Program-made: the position numbers and the translations under genes | Notes under the pieces: generated by a model | What the model was told of the DNA's origin: nothing | The model's input: only the letters and a program-made list of their open reading frames with translations | Databases searched by the model: none | Source of the DNA: Mesorhizobium sp. WSM3860 | GTDB lineage: Bacteria > Pseudomonadota > Alphaproteobacteria > Rhizobiales > Rhizobiaceae | DNA: 57,584 nt | Direction of reading: 5' to 3' | Assembly: GCF_002294995.1 (NCBI RefSeq) | Contig: NZ_NSGF01000029.1 | Location: 1-57,584 of the forward strand | Shown: positions 23,260 to 31,888 of the stretch, piece by piece | Layout: every line of letters begins with the position of its first letter | Numbering within the stretch: the first letter of the stretch is position 1

Positions 23260-23403
23260 GAGTCTCTGGAGTCACTTAGGCTGGCTTATTAATGTGGTAC
23301 GTGAGCGATTTGGGTCTATGATTCGTTATTAGATTCAAGTGGGTGTAGAAAGGGGTTAAAAAATCTGATATCGTGGCCGGCACGAAATTAGGATTTGTTA
23401 ACC
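23260..23403 (+). promoter_or_regulatory. ctrA upstream control region with four GANTC sites
   Basis: GAGTC at 23260-23264 and 23269-23273, and GATTC at 23320-23324 and 23332-23336: four CcrM sites within 77 bases, where about one per 256 is expected by chance. A TTAACC half-site resembling the CtrA box lies at 23398-23403. In alphaproteobacteria hemimethylation of GANTC after fork passage times ctrA transcription. The exact promoters cannot be placed. The remainder of 23042-23490 holds no gene. Confidence 0.65.
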
Positions 23404-23490
23404 AGTCGGTGGCACCTTCTGTTCAGGCAATCACTGCTCCGGGTTCGGGACGGGTCGTGACGCGACCCGGCAGCAGAAAAGGGGAATGAA

Positions 23491-24186
23491 ATGCGTGTTC
23501 TGCTGATTGAAGACGACAGTGCAACCGCACAGAGCATCGAGTTGATGCTGAAATCGGAAAGCTTCAACGTCTATACGACCGACCTCGGCGAAGAAGGGGT
23601 CGATCTCGGCAAGCTCTACGATTACGACATCATACTCCTCGATCTGAACCTTCCCGACATGTCGGGCTACGAGGTGCTGCGCACGCTTCGCCTCTCCAAG
23701 GTCAAGACGCCGATCCTGATCCTCTCCGGCATGGCCGGCATCGAGGATAAGGTGCGCGGCCTCGGCTTCGGCGCCGACGACTATATGACCAAGCCTTTCC
23801 ACAAGGACGAGCTGGTGGCGCGCATCCACGCTATCGTGCGCCGCTCGAAGGGCCACGCCCAGTCGGTCATCACCACCGGCGATCTTGTGGTCAATCTCGA
23901 CGCCAAGACGGTCGAGGTCGGCGGCCAGCGCGTGCACCTGACCGGCAAGGAATATCAGATGCTTGAGCTGCTCTCGCTGCGCAAGGGCACGACGCTCACC
24001 AAGGAAATGTTCCTCAACCACCTGTACGGCGGCATGGACGAGCCGGAACTGAAGATCATCGACGTCTTCATCTGCAAGCTGCGCAAGAAGCTCGACGCGG
24101 CGTCCGGCGGCCAGAATTACATCGAAACGGTGTGGGGCCGCGGCTATGTGCTGCGTGAGCCGGAAGACATCCGCGTCAGCGCCTGA
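23491..24186 (+). CDS. ctrA: Cell-cycle response regulator CtrA
   Basis: A 231-residue OmpR-type regulator, near-identical in pattern to CtrA across alphaproteobacteria. The receiver has acidic D8/D9 (IEDD), phosphoacceptor D51 (LLDLNLPD) and lysine in YMTKPF; the winged helix carries LTGKEYQMLELLSLRKG and IETVWGRGYVLR. When phosphorylated by the CckA-ChpT relay it controls division, flagellar and DNA-methylation genes; essential in most relatives. AGGGGAATGAA supplies the ribosome site. SciP, FliJ and ChpT genes surround it. Confidence 0.97.
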   Translation: MRVLLIEDDSATAQSIELMLKSESFNVYTTDLGEEGVDLGKLYDYDIILLDLNLPDMSGYEVLRTLRLSKVKTPILILSGMAGIEDKVRGLGFGADDYMTKPFHKDELVARIHAIVRRSKGHAQSVITTGDLVVNLDAKTVEVGGQRVHLTGKEYQMLELLSLRKGTTLTKEMFLNHLYGGMDEPELKIIDVFICKLRKKLDAASGGQNYIETVWGRGYVLREPEDIRVSA

Positions 24187-24204
24187 TCCTCGGCCAATTC
24201 ACAC

Positions 24205-24230
24205 AAAACCCGGCTCAGGCCGGGTTTTTG
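24205..24230 (+). terminator. ctrA terminator
   Basis: AAAACCCGGC-TCAG-GCCGGGTTTTT, a textbook intrinsic terminator 19 bases after the ctrA stop. The A/T flanks make it potentially bidirectional, serving the facing response regulator gene too. Confidence 0.9.
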
Positions 24231-24269
24231 TTTGGGGTGTCGAAAGCCTAATGTCTGGTGTTGAAAAGC

Positions 24270-24638
24270 TCAGGCCGCGATTTTCAAGAAGCGGAAGCTC
24301 TCAAGCAACTGCGCGCGGTTGAAGGGTTTCAGCAGGTAGCCCTGGGCGCCGGCACGTTTCGCCCGCATGATCGAGCCGACGTCGACTTCGACGAGCGAGA
24401 CCAGGATCTGCGGCTTGACGGGGCTTTCGATGGCACGGATACGGCGAATGAGGTCGACCGCCTGCATATCCGGCAGGCCGCCGTCGACAACAATGACATC
24501 GGGCATGTCGCCGGAGCAGATCTCGATCGCATCAAGCCCGCTGGCCGCCTCGAAGACCACGATTTCCGAGCCGCCAAGGATACGCTTCGCGACCTTCCTG
24601 ATGACGCTTGAATCGTCGACGAACAGGCAGCGTTTCAT
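24270..24638 (-). CDS. Single-domain response regulator
   Basis: A 122-residue CheY-like receiver with no output domain. It has D8/D9 (FVDDSS), phosphoacceptor D52 (IVVDGGLPD), Ser81 and Lys104 (LLKPF), so the phosphorylation site is complete. I start at Met 24638, which has GAGGA upstream; the longer frame is spurious. It lies between ctrA and chpT. It could take phosphate from ChpT in competition with CtrA or serve another kinase. It lacks CpdR-like or DivK-like sequence as I remember them, so no symbol is given. Confidence 0.85.
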   Translation of the reverse strand: MKRCLFVDDSSVIRKVAKRILGGSEIVVFEAASGLDAIEICSGDMPDVIVVDGGLPDMQAVDLIRRIRAIESPVKPQILVSLVEVDVGSIMRAKRAGAQGYLLKPFNRAQLLESFRFLKIAA

Positions 24639-24870
24639 TTCCGGGTCCTCTTTGCCATCTGCCGAACCGGCAATCCGGTAACCGTGGGGCACCCTAGAAC
24701 AATCTGGTAAAGAAGCTGAAAAGCGGTTAGGTAAAGTTTTTCCAAAGAACCGCATTGCGCGGTTTTTGGCCTGCGATGCAATACAGTGGCAGGCGGCAGA
24801 CAATGCTTCTATCGCACTGCCCGCTGCAAAATCAGGGACAATAGATACTTGACCTGTTCTTGCTGTCGCC

Positions 24871-25500
24871 TCAGGCCGCCGACAACACGATCTCATCGGC
24901 CGTCGCATGGATCGAGATCGTCATGTTGGCCTCGCGCGCCAGAAGCAGTGTGTAATAAGGCTGGACCGAGTGGGCGTCGATCGGCTCCTCGGGCTTGTGG
25001 CCCGAATGCAGCTCAAGGAATTTCGGCGGCACCCGCAGCATGGGGCCGCTCGCCGACAGCGAGAAACGCGGTTCGGTCTCGAGGTTCTCCAGCGTGACAA
25101 CCAGCTTGCCGCCACGCGGTATGGCGGCATTGGCGACGAGAATGAGATTGAGCAGAAGCTTGACTTTGTTCTTGGGCAGCAGCGCGCGGGCGCCGTTCCA
25201 GACAAGTTCCGGCTTCTCGTTCTTCAAGAAGGCAATGGCCACCGCCTCAGCGTCGCCGGTATCGATCATCATGCCGGCGGAGCCTGCGGCGCCGAAGGCG
25301 ATGCGGGCAAACTGCAGCCGCGCCGAGGCGTTCCTGGCGCTCTGGCGAATCAGCTTCATGGCGTCTTCGTCAGCGCCGCCTTCATCGAGCAGTTCGAGGC
25401 CGTTGTTTATGGCGCCGACCGGCGAAATGATGTCGTGGCATACGCGGCTGCACAAAAGCGCAGCCAGATCGGGGGCGGAGAGGGTGAAGAGCTCGGCCAT
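24871..25500 (-). CDS. chpT: Histidine phosphotransferase ChpT
   Basis: A 209-residue protein from the Met at 25500 (AGGGAT upstream). Its first helix carries the phospho-accepting His22 in LLCSRVCHDIISPVGAINNGLELL; a degenerate ATPase-like domain follows (NKVKLLLNLILVANAAIP, GGKLVVTL, QPYYTLLLAREA). ChpT dimers relay phosphate from the hybrid kinase CckA to CtrA and CpdR. Position next to ctrA supports the call. cckA is not in the window. Confidence 0.93.
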   Translation of the reverse strand: MAELFTLSAPDLAALLCSRVCHDIISPVGAINNGLELLDEGGADEDAMKLIRQSARNASARLQFARIAFGAAGSAGMMIDTGDAEAVAIAFLKNEKPELVWNGARALLPKNKVKLLLNLILVANAAIPRGGKLVVTLENLETEPRFSLSASGPMLRVPPKFLELHSGHKPEEPIDAHSVQPYYTLLLAREANMTISIHATADEIVLSAA

Positions 25501-25842
25501 CGGAGAAATCCCTGCTGGTTCACATGTCATGGCCGAACGTTTTCGTGCCCGCCACGCGAATCACGCTCTTTTCCAAGGCCTTCTGAATACACAGCGCCCG
25601 TCCATGCATCAACAAATCCACAGCTGCGGACAGCGAAATTGGTGCGTTAACGCCGCGAAAACGAGGCTGATAGAGACCGTGTCGGGCTCGTCAGCCTTCG
25701 AACCGCCATCTTCCTGCGCCAGCTTAATGGTTGAAAAAGGATTACGGCATAGTTTGCCCGTAACAGTCATCTCGAAACGGCCGCCAAGAGCCGTAGGGAT
25801 ACGAGGCGTCGGCGAAAGTGCTCCCTGACGGAGATTGGAAGC
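25501..25842. promoter_or_regulatory. Divergent intergenic region chpT / eipA
   Basis: About 340 bases separate chpT (minus) from eipA (plus), so it must hold both promoters. A GTTAACGC motif at about 25646 slightly resembles a CtrA half-site; I see no further repeat, hairpin or gene. Confidence 0.35.
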
Positions 25843-26424
25843 ATGTTTTCCCGATTCTTTGACCGGATGTTCGTCCGCGTCCTCACCATGACGATCGCCC
25901 TCATGGGTGTTCTCATCCTCTCACCCTCCGCGTCGCGGGCCCAGGAATACACCGCGCAAGAGATTGTCGATTCCGGCCACAAGTTCTTCGGCGCGACGTC
26001 GGGCGGCCTTGCCACCGTGGTCGAAAAGGTCTTCGCGTCCTACGGCCTGCCAAACGGTTATCTGCTCGGCGAGGAGGGATCCGGCGCGCTGATCGGCGGC
26101 CTGACCTATGGCGAGGGCACGCTCTACACCAAGAATGCCGGCGACCATAAGGTGTTCTGGCAAGGCCCATCGCTCGGCTGGGATTTCGGCGGTGAAGGCT
26201 CGCGCGTGATGATGCTGGTCTACAATCTCGACGACATCAGCAGCCTCTACAACCGCTTCGGCGGCGTCGCCGGATCGGCTTATGTCGTGGCGGGCGTCGG
26301 CTTCAACGTGCTGCAGAGCAACAGAGTGCTGATCGTTCCGATCCGCACCGGCGTCGGTGCCCGGCTCGGCGTCAATCTCGGCTATCTGAAGCTGACGGAG
26401 CGGGCGACCTGGAATCCGTTCTGA
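25843..26424 (+). CDS. eipA: Envelope integrity protein EipA (DUF1134)
   Basis: A 193-residue periplasmic protein: a signal peptide at ~1-34 (hydrophobic stretch VLTMTIALMGVLILS, cleavage after SRAQ) and then the DUF1134 domain with GHKFFGATSGGLATVVEKVF, GLPNGYLLGEEG, GLTYGEGTLYTKN and GWDFGGEGSR. In Brucella EipA is a beta-sandwich protein needed for envelope integrity and regulated by CtrA. Its place two genes from ctrA fits that. Confidence 0.9.
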   Translation: MFSRFFDRMFVRVLTMTIALMGVLILSPSASRAQEYTAQEIVDSGHKFFGATSGGLATVVEKVFASYGLPNGYLLGEEGSGALIGGLTYGEGTLYTKNAGDHKVFWQGPSLGWDFGGEGSRVMMLVYNLDDISSLYNRFGGVAGSAYVVAGVGFNVLQSNRVLIVPIRTGVGARLGVNLGYLKLTERATWNPF

Positions 26425-26561
26425 CCGGACAGGATTGCCACAGCCGCTCGGATAAGACCGATCGCGCCGCGGCGTGCTCTTGCCGCGGCGCTGGATTTCC
26501 GCCATGCCAAGGTGGCACAGTCGGCATGGCGGGTTGCCGCCTCGCATACGGATAGTCCACC

Positions 26562-27707
26562 TTGGTCCAGTCGATCCTTTTCTTCGCACTCGGCTTCCTC
26601 TGCGCGGCCTTTCTGGTGTCGCTGATCGCGCCGGCCGTCTGGCGGCGGGCCGTCGTCTTGACACGCCGGCGCCTCGAGGCCTCGATGCCGCTGACGCCTG
26701 CCGAGATCCTGGCCGAGAAGGACCGTATCCGCGCCGAGTTCGCCATGAACACGCGCCGGCTCGAGATGAACATCAAGAGTCTTAAGGAAAAGGTGGCTGA
26801 GCAACTGGTCGAGATCGGCCGCGGCCAGGAGGCCCTGAAGGGACTGGCGGTCGAGAAGAAGGACAAGAATCAGGCGCTTTCCGATCTGCAGGCCAAGAAC
26901 GCGGAGCTCAGGCTGCGCGAGGAAGAGTTGCACAAGCTTACGGAAAAGCTGGCGCAGGCGGAGCGCTCGCTGGAGAAGCGCGCGCTGGAGCTGCAAAAGC
27001 TGGAGCAGATGTATGACGAAGCCAGCTTCTCTTCGTCGAACCGCCAGATCGAGCTCGTGGCCCGGGAATCGGAACTGGACAAGCTCGCCAATGACATTGC
27101 GGTGCTGCGCAGCCAGCGCAAGGAAGCGGACCGGCGCAATCAGGAGCTGGCAGCGGAAAGCAAAGCCGCCAGAGACGCGCTCAAGGCGGAGAAGAAGCGG
27201 ACAGCCGAGCTGGACAAGAAGGTCGAACGGCTGCTTGCAACCCTTGCCGACCGCGAGGAAAATCTCGACAGGCGCGAGAAGGAGCTTGCTCGGATGCGCG
27301 AACGCCCACGCAAAGATCATGCGGTAAATGGAGGAACGCACAAGGCCGACGAAGTCGAAGGCATCGACAATGCCATCGCCAAGCTCGAAGGCGATCGCGA
27401 GCGGCTGGAGGTGCGGCTGACGGCGCTTGCGCGGGAGAACAAGCGGCTCAAGACCGATCTTGCCGCGCTCGAAACGGCACAGCCCGAACAGGCAGGCGAT
27501 GCACCGCGCGCCAGTGCGGCGCTTCGCGAACAAATGAACGAGCTGGCGGCCGAGGTCGTCAATCTGACGATGAGGCTGGACGGGCCGGATTCGCCGATCG
27601 CCAAGGCCCTGGCGACGCCTCGCGACGGGCGGCAAGATGTTGGCGAGCGCGGCATCAGCCTCGCGGACCGCGTACGGGCCCTGCAGAAGGCCAACGCAAC
27701 CAACTGA
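26562..27707 (+). CDS. Membrane-anchored coiled-coil protein
   Basis: A 381-residue protein starting at TTG 26562; no ATG lies nearby in frame and GGAT sits upstream. One N-terminal membrane helix (SILFFALGFLCAAFLVSLI) is followed by a conserved linker (LEASMPLTPAEILAEKDRIR) and a long coiled coil from ~60 to ~330 rich in Glu, Lys and Ala. The body faces the cytoplasm by the positive-inside rule. Such proteins in Hyphomicrobiales are uncharacterised. A structural or polar scaffold role is guesswork. Confidence 0.75.
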   Translation: MVQSILFFALGFLCAAFLVSLIAPAVWRRAVVLTRRRLEASMPLTPAEILAEKDRIRAEFAMNTRRLEMNIKSLKEKVAEQLVEIGRGQEALKGLAVEKKDKNQALSDLQAKNAELRLREEELHKLTEKLAQAERSLEKRALELQKLEQMYDEASFSSSNRQIELVARESELDKLANDIAVLRSQRKEADRRNQELAAESKAARDALKAEKKRTAELDKKVERLLATLADREENLDRREKELARMRERPRKDHAVNGGTHKADEVEGIDNAIAKLEGDRERLEVRLTALARENKRLKTDLAALETAQPEQAGDAPRASAALREQMNELAAEVVNLTMRLDGPDSPIAKALATPRDGRQDVGERGISLADRVRALQKANATN

Positions 27708-27750
27708 TCCGAATGCCGCCAAAGAGCGGAGCGTCTTGGTCGCTGCGCTG

Positions 27751-28548
27751 CTATCGTTTCGAGAACTGATGCAGGGCGATGGCCGATGCGGCTGCAACGT
27801 TCAGGCTGTCGAATCCCTCCGCCATGCCGATCCGTACGGTCCGCAGGCGACTGAGCAGGGCTTCGGGCAGGCCTTCGCCTTCCGTGCCGAGATAGAGCGC
27901 CAGCCGAGACGTTCTCTCCGCAGCGCGGATGTCCGTTTCGCCGCGCGGCGAGAGCGCGAACTGGCCGAAGCCCATCCGGTCAAGCATTGCGGTCAAGCTC
28001 GAAGCGTCGTCGAAAGAGCCGAAGGGCACCTTCAGCGCCGCGCCAACCGAAACGCGGATCGCCTTGCGGTAAAGCGGATCACAGCAGGTGGGATCGAGAA
28101 GCACGGCGTCCGCGCCAAAGGCCGCGGCGTTGCGGAAGATCGAGCCCATATTGTCGTGATTGGATATCCCGACCAAAACCACGACCAGCGCGCTTGCCGG
28201 CAAGGTTTCGAGCAACACCTCGGCCGGTCTAGGAGAGCCCCGAACGCCAATCGCCAACACGCCGCGATGCATGTGGAAGCCGGCGATCCGGTCCATGACT
28301 TCGCCGCTGACGACATAGATCGGGAAGTCGGCGGGCGCCTTGCGCAAGACGCCTTCGAGGCCCGCCCGCCTGTTCTCCAGAATGAGGGCCGATTCCGCCG
28401 CGAAGCGCCCGGCCGACAGCAGAAGATCCAGCACCACCTTGCCTTCCGCGACGAAGCGCCCGTGTCGGCCGACGAGATCGCGCTCGCGGATATCGAGATA
28501 GGCAGCGACACGCGGATCCTGCGGGTCGTCGACAGGGATGAGGTTCAT
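27751..28548 (-). CDS. TrmH/SpoU-family RNA 2'-O-methyltransferase
   Basis: A 265-residue protein with the SPOUT knot motifs: GISNHDNMGSIFRNAAAFG (motif 1), LGTEGEGLP (motif 2) and FDSLNVAAASAIALHQ (motif 3). The N-terminal ~100 residues resemble the RNA-binding domain that precedes it in rRNA/tRNA 2'-O-ribose methylases. The target nucleotide cannot be told from sequence. It faces the coiled-coil gene convergently. Confidence 0.9.
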   Translation of the reverse strand: MNLIPVDDPQDPRVAAYLDIRERDLVGRHGRFVAEGKVVLDLLLSAGRFAAESALILENRRAGLEGVLRKAPADFPIYVVSGEVMDRIAGFHMHRGVLAIGVRGSPRPAEVLLETLPASALVVVLVGISNHDNMGSIFRNAAAFGADAVLLDPTCCDPLYRKAIRVSVGAALKVPFGSFDDASSLTAMLDRMGFGQFALSPRGETDIRAAERTSRLALYLGTEGEGLPEALLSRLRTVRIGMAEGFDSLNVAAASAIALHQFSKR

Positions 28549-28604
28549 CGAAATCTCGCCGGCGAACGATCGTCAGCGAGGTAAGGGGCTTTGCAGAGCG
28601 CAGG

Positions 28605-28943
28605 TCAAGTCCCGGCGCGGCGCATCCTGTAGGCCATCTGAGACAGGTCGCCGTCGCCGAAAATGCCTTCCAGCGTGCGAAGCAGCTCGCGCACCGCGTC
28701 GGAGTTGCAGGAATAATAGATCATCTGGCGATCGCGACGCGTCTCGACGATATCAAGCGCTCTCAGCTTGGCCAAATGCTGCGACAGAGCGGACTGGCTC
28801 AACTGGACTTTCTCGGCTATGGCGCCGACGGACATTTCGCCGTCGATCAGATAGCTGACGATCAGCAGCCGCTTTTCATTGCCCATGAGCGTCAGAAACG
28901 CGGCAGCCGATTCGGCGTTGGCGACTAGCTTGCTTGAGATCAT
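28605..28943 (-). CDS. ArsR-family regulator, NolR-like
   Basis: A 112-residue winged-helix regulator. The fold reads FLTLMGNEKRLLIVSYLIDG, VGAIAEKVQLSQSALSQHLAK, then RRDRQMIYYSCNS. The QSALSQHLAKLR recognition helix and RRDxQxIYYS wing resemble the rhizobial regulator NolR, a repressor of nodulation genes. No metal-binding CxC motif of classical ArsR sensors is present. Whether it is orthologous to NolR cannot be settled here. Confidence 0.85.
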   Translation of the reverse strand: MISSKLVANAESAAAFLTLMGNEKRLLIVSYLIDGEMSVGAIAEKVQLSQSALSQHLAKLRALDIVETRRDRQMIYYSCNSDAVRELLRTLEGIFGDGDLSQMAYRMRRAGT

Positions 28944-29108
28944 GGATCCCCCATGTTTTCTGGCTCATCCAGCTGCCATGGGGGCAATGGCGGCTGATTT
29001 CCACGTTATTCAGGTCAGCGAGCGCCGCTGAATCGGCGCTGCAACAAAAGGTAGATCATTTTATCTAAATCTCAAGAGTTGCTTTCGATCGGGGACGATT
29101 AACTTTCG

Positions 29109-29888
29109 CTACTGTGCCCGGCCCGCGGCGCGTCCGGTCTTTGCCATCTCGACCAGCACGGACCGCAACTCGCCGGCAGCGCCGAGAGGCCGAGGGAAGA
29201 AGACCCTGCAGGTGGCATCCGGAGAAGCCAGATCCACGCCGTCCGGATCGAACCCTGTGGCGATCCAGCCATCGCCTTCGGCCCGGCCGAAATGGCGCGC
29301 ATAGATGCAAAGCGCATCGCGATGGTCGGCATTCATGTGGTCGAGCGCCGACTGTTCGCTGGCCGCCAGCTCCTCGACGATCGGGCCGCCGGCGATCAGG
29401 TCGACGCGATCCAGAAGATAGGCTTTGCCGAAGCCGCCATTGAGACTGGCGCGCTCAGGCTCGAGCCGGAATATCGAGAAGTCGCCGAGTCCGGCATAGA
29501 GCTTCGCCTTCGGATTGCGGTTGAGATAGCGCCGTTCGGCGCGGGCGTGATCCGCCGATCCACGCTCCAGGCGCAGCGCCTGGCATACAAGCGTGATGCG
29601 CGGATGCGCGAGCGGATCGCCCTTGCCGGGTTCGCCGACGAGCAGCGAGCAGCGCGGGTCGGCGAGAAGCGCGCCGGTATGCGCCGACAGCATCGAGACC
29701 AGGATCAGCGGCGCGCCGTCGATGTCGGTCGCCATGCCGACCCGGCTTGCCAGCGGCGCGCCGGTGCCGGGCTCGACCACCGCCAGCGCGCCGAAGCGGG
29801 CCGAGCGGAGCAGAGTCTTCGCCAGCCTGACGGCCTCGGCGTCGGTCTCGCGGATGACATCCTTCCTGGTCTCGGTCACAGCGCTCAC
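29109..29888 (-). CDS. HugZ-family heme oxygenase-like protein
   Basis: A 259-residue protein with a flavin-reductase-like split barrel (LLRSARFGALAVVEPG, PLASRVGMATD, PLILVSMLSAHTGAL) and a C-terminal DUF2470-type helical domain (EQSALDHMNADHRDALCIYA). HugZ members break down heme or bind flavin/pyridoxal phosphate. The His residues in the C-terminal domain are kept. Heme use is likely but no iron-uptake genes lie adjacent. Confidence 0.85.
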   Translation of the reverse strand: MSAVTETRKDVIRETDAEAVRLAKTLLRSARFGALAVVEPGTGAPLASRVGMATDIDGAPLILVSMLSAHTGALLADPRCSLLVGEPGKGDPLAHPRITLVCQALRLERGSADHARAERRYLNRNPKAKLYAGLGDFSIFRLEPERASLNGGFGKAYLLDRVDLIAGGPIVEELAASEQSALDHMNADHRDALCIYARHFGRAEGDGWIATGFDPDGVDLASPDATCRVFFPRPLGAAGELRSVLVEMAKTGRAAGRAQ

Positions 29889-29914
29889 CGCGAAAGTTGA
29901 TTGCTAATCTCCGG

Positions 29915-31090
29915 TTATGGGCCAAACAAGCCGGAGCTGACAAGAGCTTCGATTTCAGTCTCGTCGATGCCGAAGCGTGCCAGCACGGCCGGCGGCCGGC
30001 GGTCGGCGACCGTCGGCGCCGCGGCGAGCGTCGGCGCAGCGTTGGAGAAGCGCGGCGCCGGCATCGGACGTTCGAACTCGCCCGATCTTCCAAAATTTTG
30101 CCGGGCGCGGCTCTGCGGATGATCGCTGGCTTCGGTAAGCGACAGGACCGGAGCGACGCAGGCATCGGTCGGTCCAAAGACCTCGGTCCACTCGTCGCGT
30201 GTCTTCTCTCTGATCCGCGCGGCAATGGCAGCGCGCATGTCGGGCCACGATGTCCTGTCATACTGGCTGCCGACAAAACGCTGGTCGAGCGGCAACAATC
30301 GGGCGAACTCGGCAAAGAACTGCGGTTCGAGGCAGCCGATGGCGACATGGCGTCCGTCCGCGGTCTCGTAAACGTCGTAGAAGGGGGCCCCGGAATCGAG
30401 CAGGTTCTCACCGCGTCGTTCGCTCCAGAGGCCGGCCGCCATGAAGGCATGGATCGGAGCCGCGAGCATCGATGCACCCTCGACCATGGCGGCATCGATC
30501 ACCTGACCTTTGCCGGTGCGCAAGCGCTGGAAAAGGGCCGCGAGCACACCGGCGATCAGCATCATGGCGCCGCCGCCTTGGTCGGCGACAAGATTGAGCG
30601 GCGGCACGGGCGGCGCTGCCTGCCGGCCGATGGCATGCAGAAGACCGGCATAGGCGAGGTAGGTGATGTCATGACCGGCGCGGCGCGATAGTGGCCCGTC
30701 CTGGCCGAAACCCGTGAGGCGGCCATAGATCAGCGCCGGATTGCGTTCCAGCACGACATCAGGCCCGAGGCCCAGCCGCTCCATGACATCTGGGCGAAAG
30801 CCTTCGATGAGAACGTCAGCCTTTTCCGCAAGGCGCAGCAGAAGCTCCGCGCCATCCGGCCGTTTCAGGTCGAGCCTGAGGATGGAGCGGCCGTGGCGGT
30901 CGAGGTCGTGGGCCTCGGGCAAGGACAGAAGCGGCTCCTTGGCGTCCGCCCGCTCGATGCGCAGGACGTCTGCGCCCATCTCCGACAGCATCAGGGCGGC
31001 GAGCGGCACCGGGCCGAGGCCCGCCATCTCGATCAGCCTGAGGCCAGCCAACGGCCCTGTCTTGTCGGCGGCTGTCGGCGGCGTGCTCAT
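29915..31090 (-). CDS. CaiB/BaiF CoA-transferase family, AMACR-like
   Basis: A 391-residue class III CoA-transferase fold. PLAGLRLIEMAGLGP and GADVLRIER open the domain; DVLIEGFRPDVMERLGLG, LIYGRLTGFGQDGPL and GHDITYLAYAGLLHAIG follow, with the active-site Asp region LVADQGGGAM and SGAPFYDVYETADGRHVAIG. The last two match alpha-methylacyl-CoA racemase, which inverts 2-methylacyl-CoA for beta-oxidation. The adjacent SDR of the hydroxyacyl-CoA dehydrogenase type (6 bases apart) suggests a shared role in branched-chain acyl-CoA degradation. Confidence 0.87.
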   Translation of the reverse strand: MSTPPTAADKTGPLAGLRLIEMAGLGPVPLAALMLSEMGADVLRIERADAKEPLLSLPEAHDLDRHGRSILRLDLKRPDGAELLLRLAEKADVLIEGFRPDVMERLGLGPDVVLERNPALIYGRLTGFGQDGPLSRRAGHDITYLAYAGLLHAIGRQAAPPVPPLNLVADQGGGAMMLIAGVLAALFQRLRTGKGQVIDAAMVEGASMLAAPIHAFMAAGLWSERRGENLLDSGAPFYDVYETADGRHVAIGCLEPQFFAEFARLLPLDQRFVGSQYDRTSWPDMRAAIAARIREKTRDEWTEVFGPTDACVAPVLSLTEASDHPQSRARQNFGRSGEFERPMPAPRFSNAAPTLAAAPTVADRRPPAVLARFGIDETEIEALVSSGLFGP

Positions 31091-31096
31091 TGCCCT

Positions 31097-31858
31097 TTAT
31101 TTGGGCGCCATGCGGATTGCGCCGTCGAGGCGGATGGTCTCGCCGTTCAGCATCTGGTTCTCGATGATGTGGAGCGCGAGCGCTGCATATTCCGAAGGCT
31201 CGCCGAGGCGAGGCGGGAAGGGCACCGAGGCGCCGAGCGAATCCTGCACCTCTTGCGGCATGCCGGCCATCATCGGCGTCTTGAAGATCCCTGGGGCGAT
31301 GGTGCAGACGCGAATGCCCGAGCGCGCGAGGTCGCGCGCCACCGGCAATGTCATGCCGACGACGCCGCCCTTGGATGCCGAATAGGCAGCCTGACCGATC
31401 TGGCCGTCATAGGCAGCGACCGACGCCGTGTTTACGATGACGCCGCGTTCGCCGCCGGCGAGCGGGTCGAGTTTCGCCGCCCGGTCGGCGACCAGGCGGA
31501 TCATGTTGAAGGTGCCGATCAGGTTGATCTCGATCACCTTGCGGTACTGGTCCAGCGGGTGCGGGCCATCTTTGCCGACCGTCTTCATGCCAATGGCAAT
31601 GCCGGCGCAATTGACCAGGATGCGCGGTTCGCCGAGCTTTGCCACCACTTCGACGATCGCCGCGCTGCCACTATCGGCGCTGCTGACATCGCATTGAACC
31701 GCAATGCCGCCGAAATCGGCGGCAACCTTGGCCGCGCGATCGATGCCGACATCGAGTATCGCAATTTTGGCGCCCTTGGCGGCAAGGGCGCGCGCCGTCG
31801 CTTCGCCAAGGCCGGAGCCACCTCCGGTGACGATCGCGATCTGGCCGTTCGGATTCAT
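31097..31858 (-). CDS. SDR, 3-hydroxyacyl-CoA dehydrogenase type
   Basis: A 253-residue short-chain dehydrogenase. Cofactor motif TGGGSGLG at ~11-18, NCAGIA, catalytic Ser and YSASK near 155, and IAPGIFKTPMMAGMPQ. The last and the spacing of the loops resemble human HSD17B10-type 3-hydroxy-2-methylacyl-CoA dehydrogenase. It ends 6 bases before the CoA-transferase start, so the two form an operon that fits branched fatty-acid or amino-acid catabolism. Confidence 0.87.
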   Translation of the reverse strand: MNPNGQIAIVTGGGSGLGEATARALAAKGAKIAILDVGIDRAAKVAADFGGIAVQCDVSSADSGSAAIVEVVAKLGEPRILVNCAGIAIGMKTVGKDGPHPLDQYRKVIEINLIGTFNMIRLVADRAAKLDPLAGGERGVIVNTASVAAYDGQIGQAAYSASKGGVVGMTLPVARDLARSGIRVCTIAPGIFKTPMMAGMPQEVQDSLGASVPFPPRLGEPSEYAALALHIIENQMLNGETIRLDGAIRMAPK

Positions 31859-31888
31859 GCCGGCGTCCTCCCAGGATTTCGGGTGATG

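Noticed and set aside
26382..27797. 471-codon minus-strand frame
   Set aside because: Antisense to the coiled-coil protein; Leu/Gln/Arg-rich text is the usual mirror of a Glu/Lys coiled coil.
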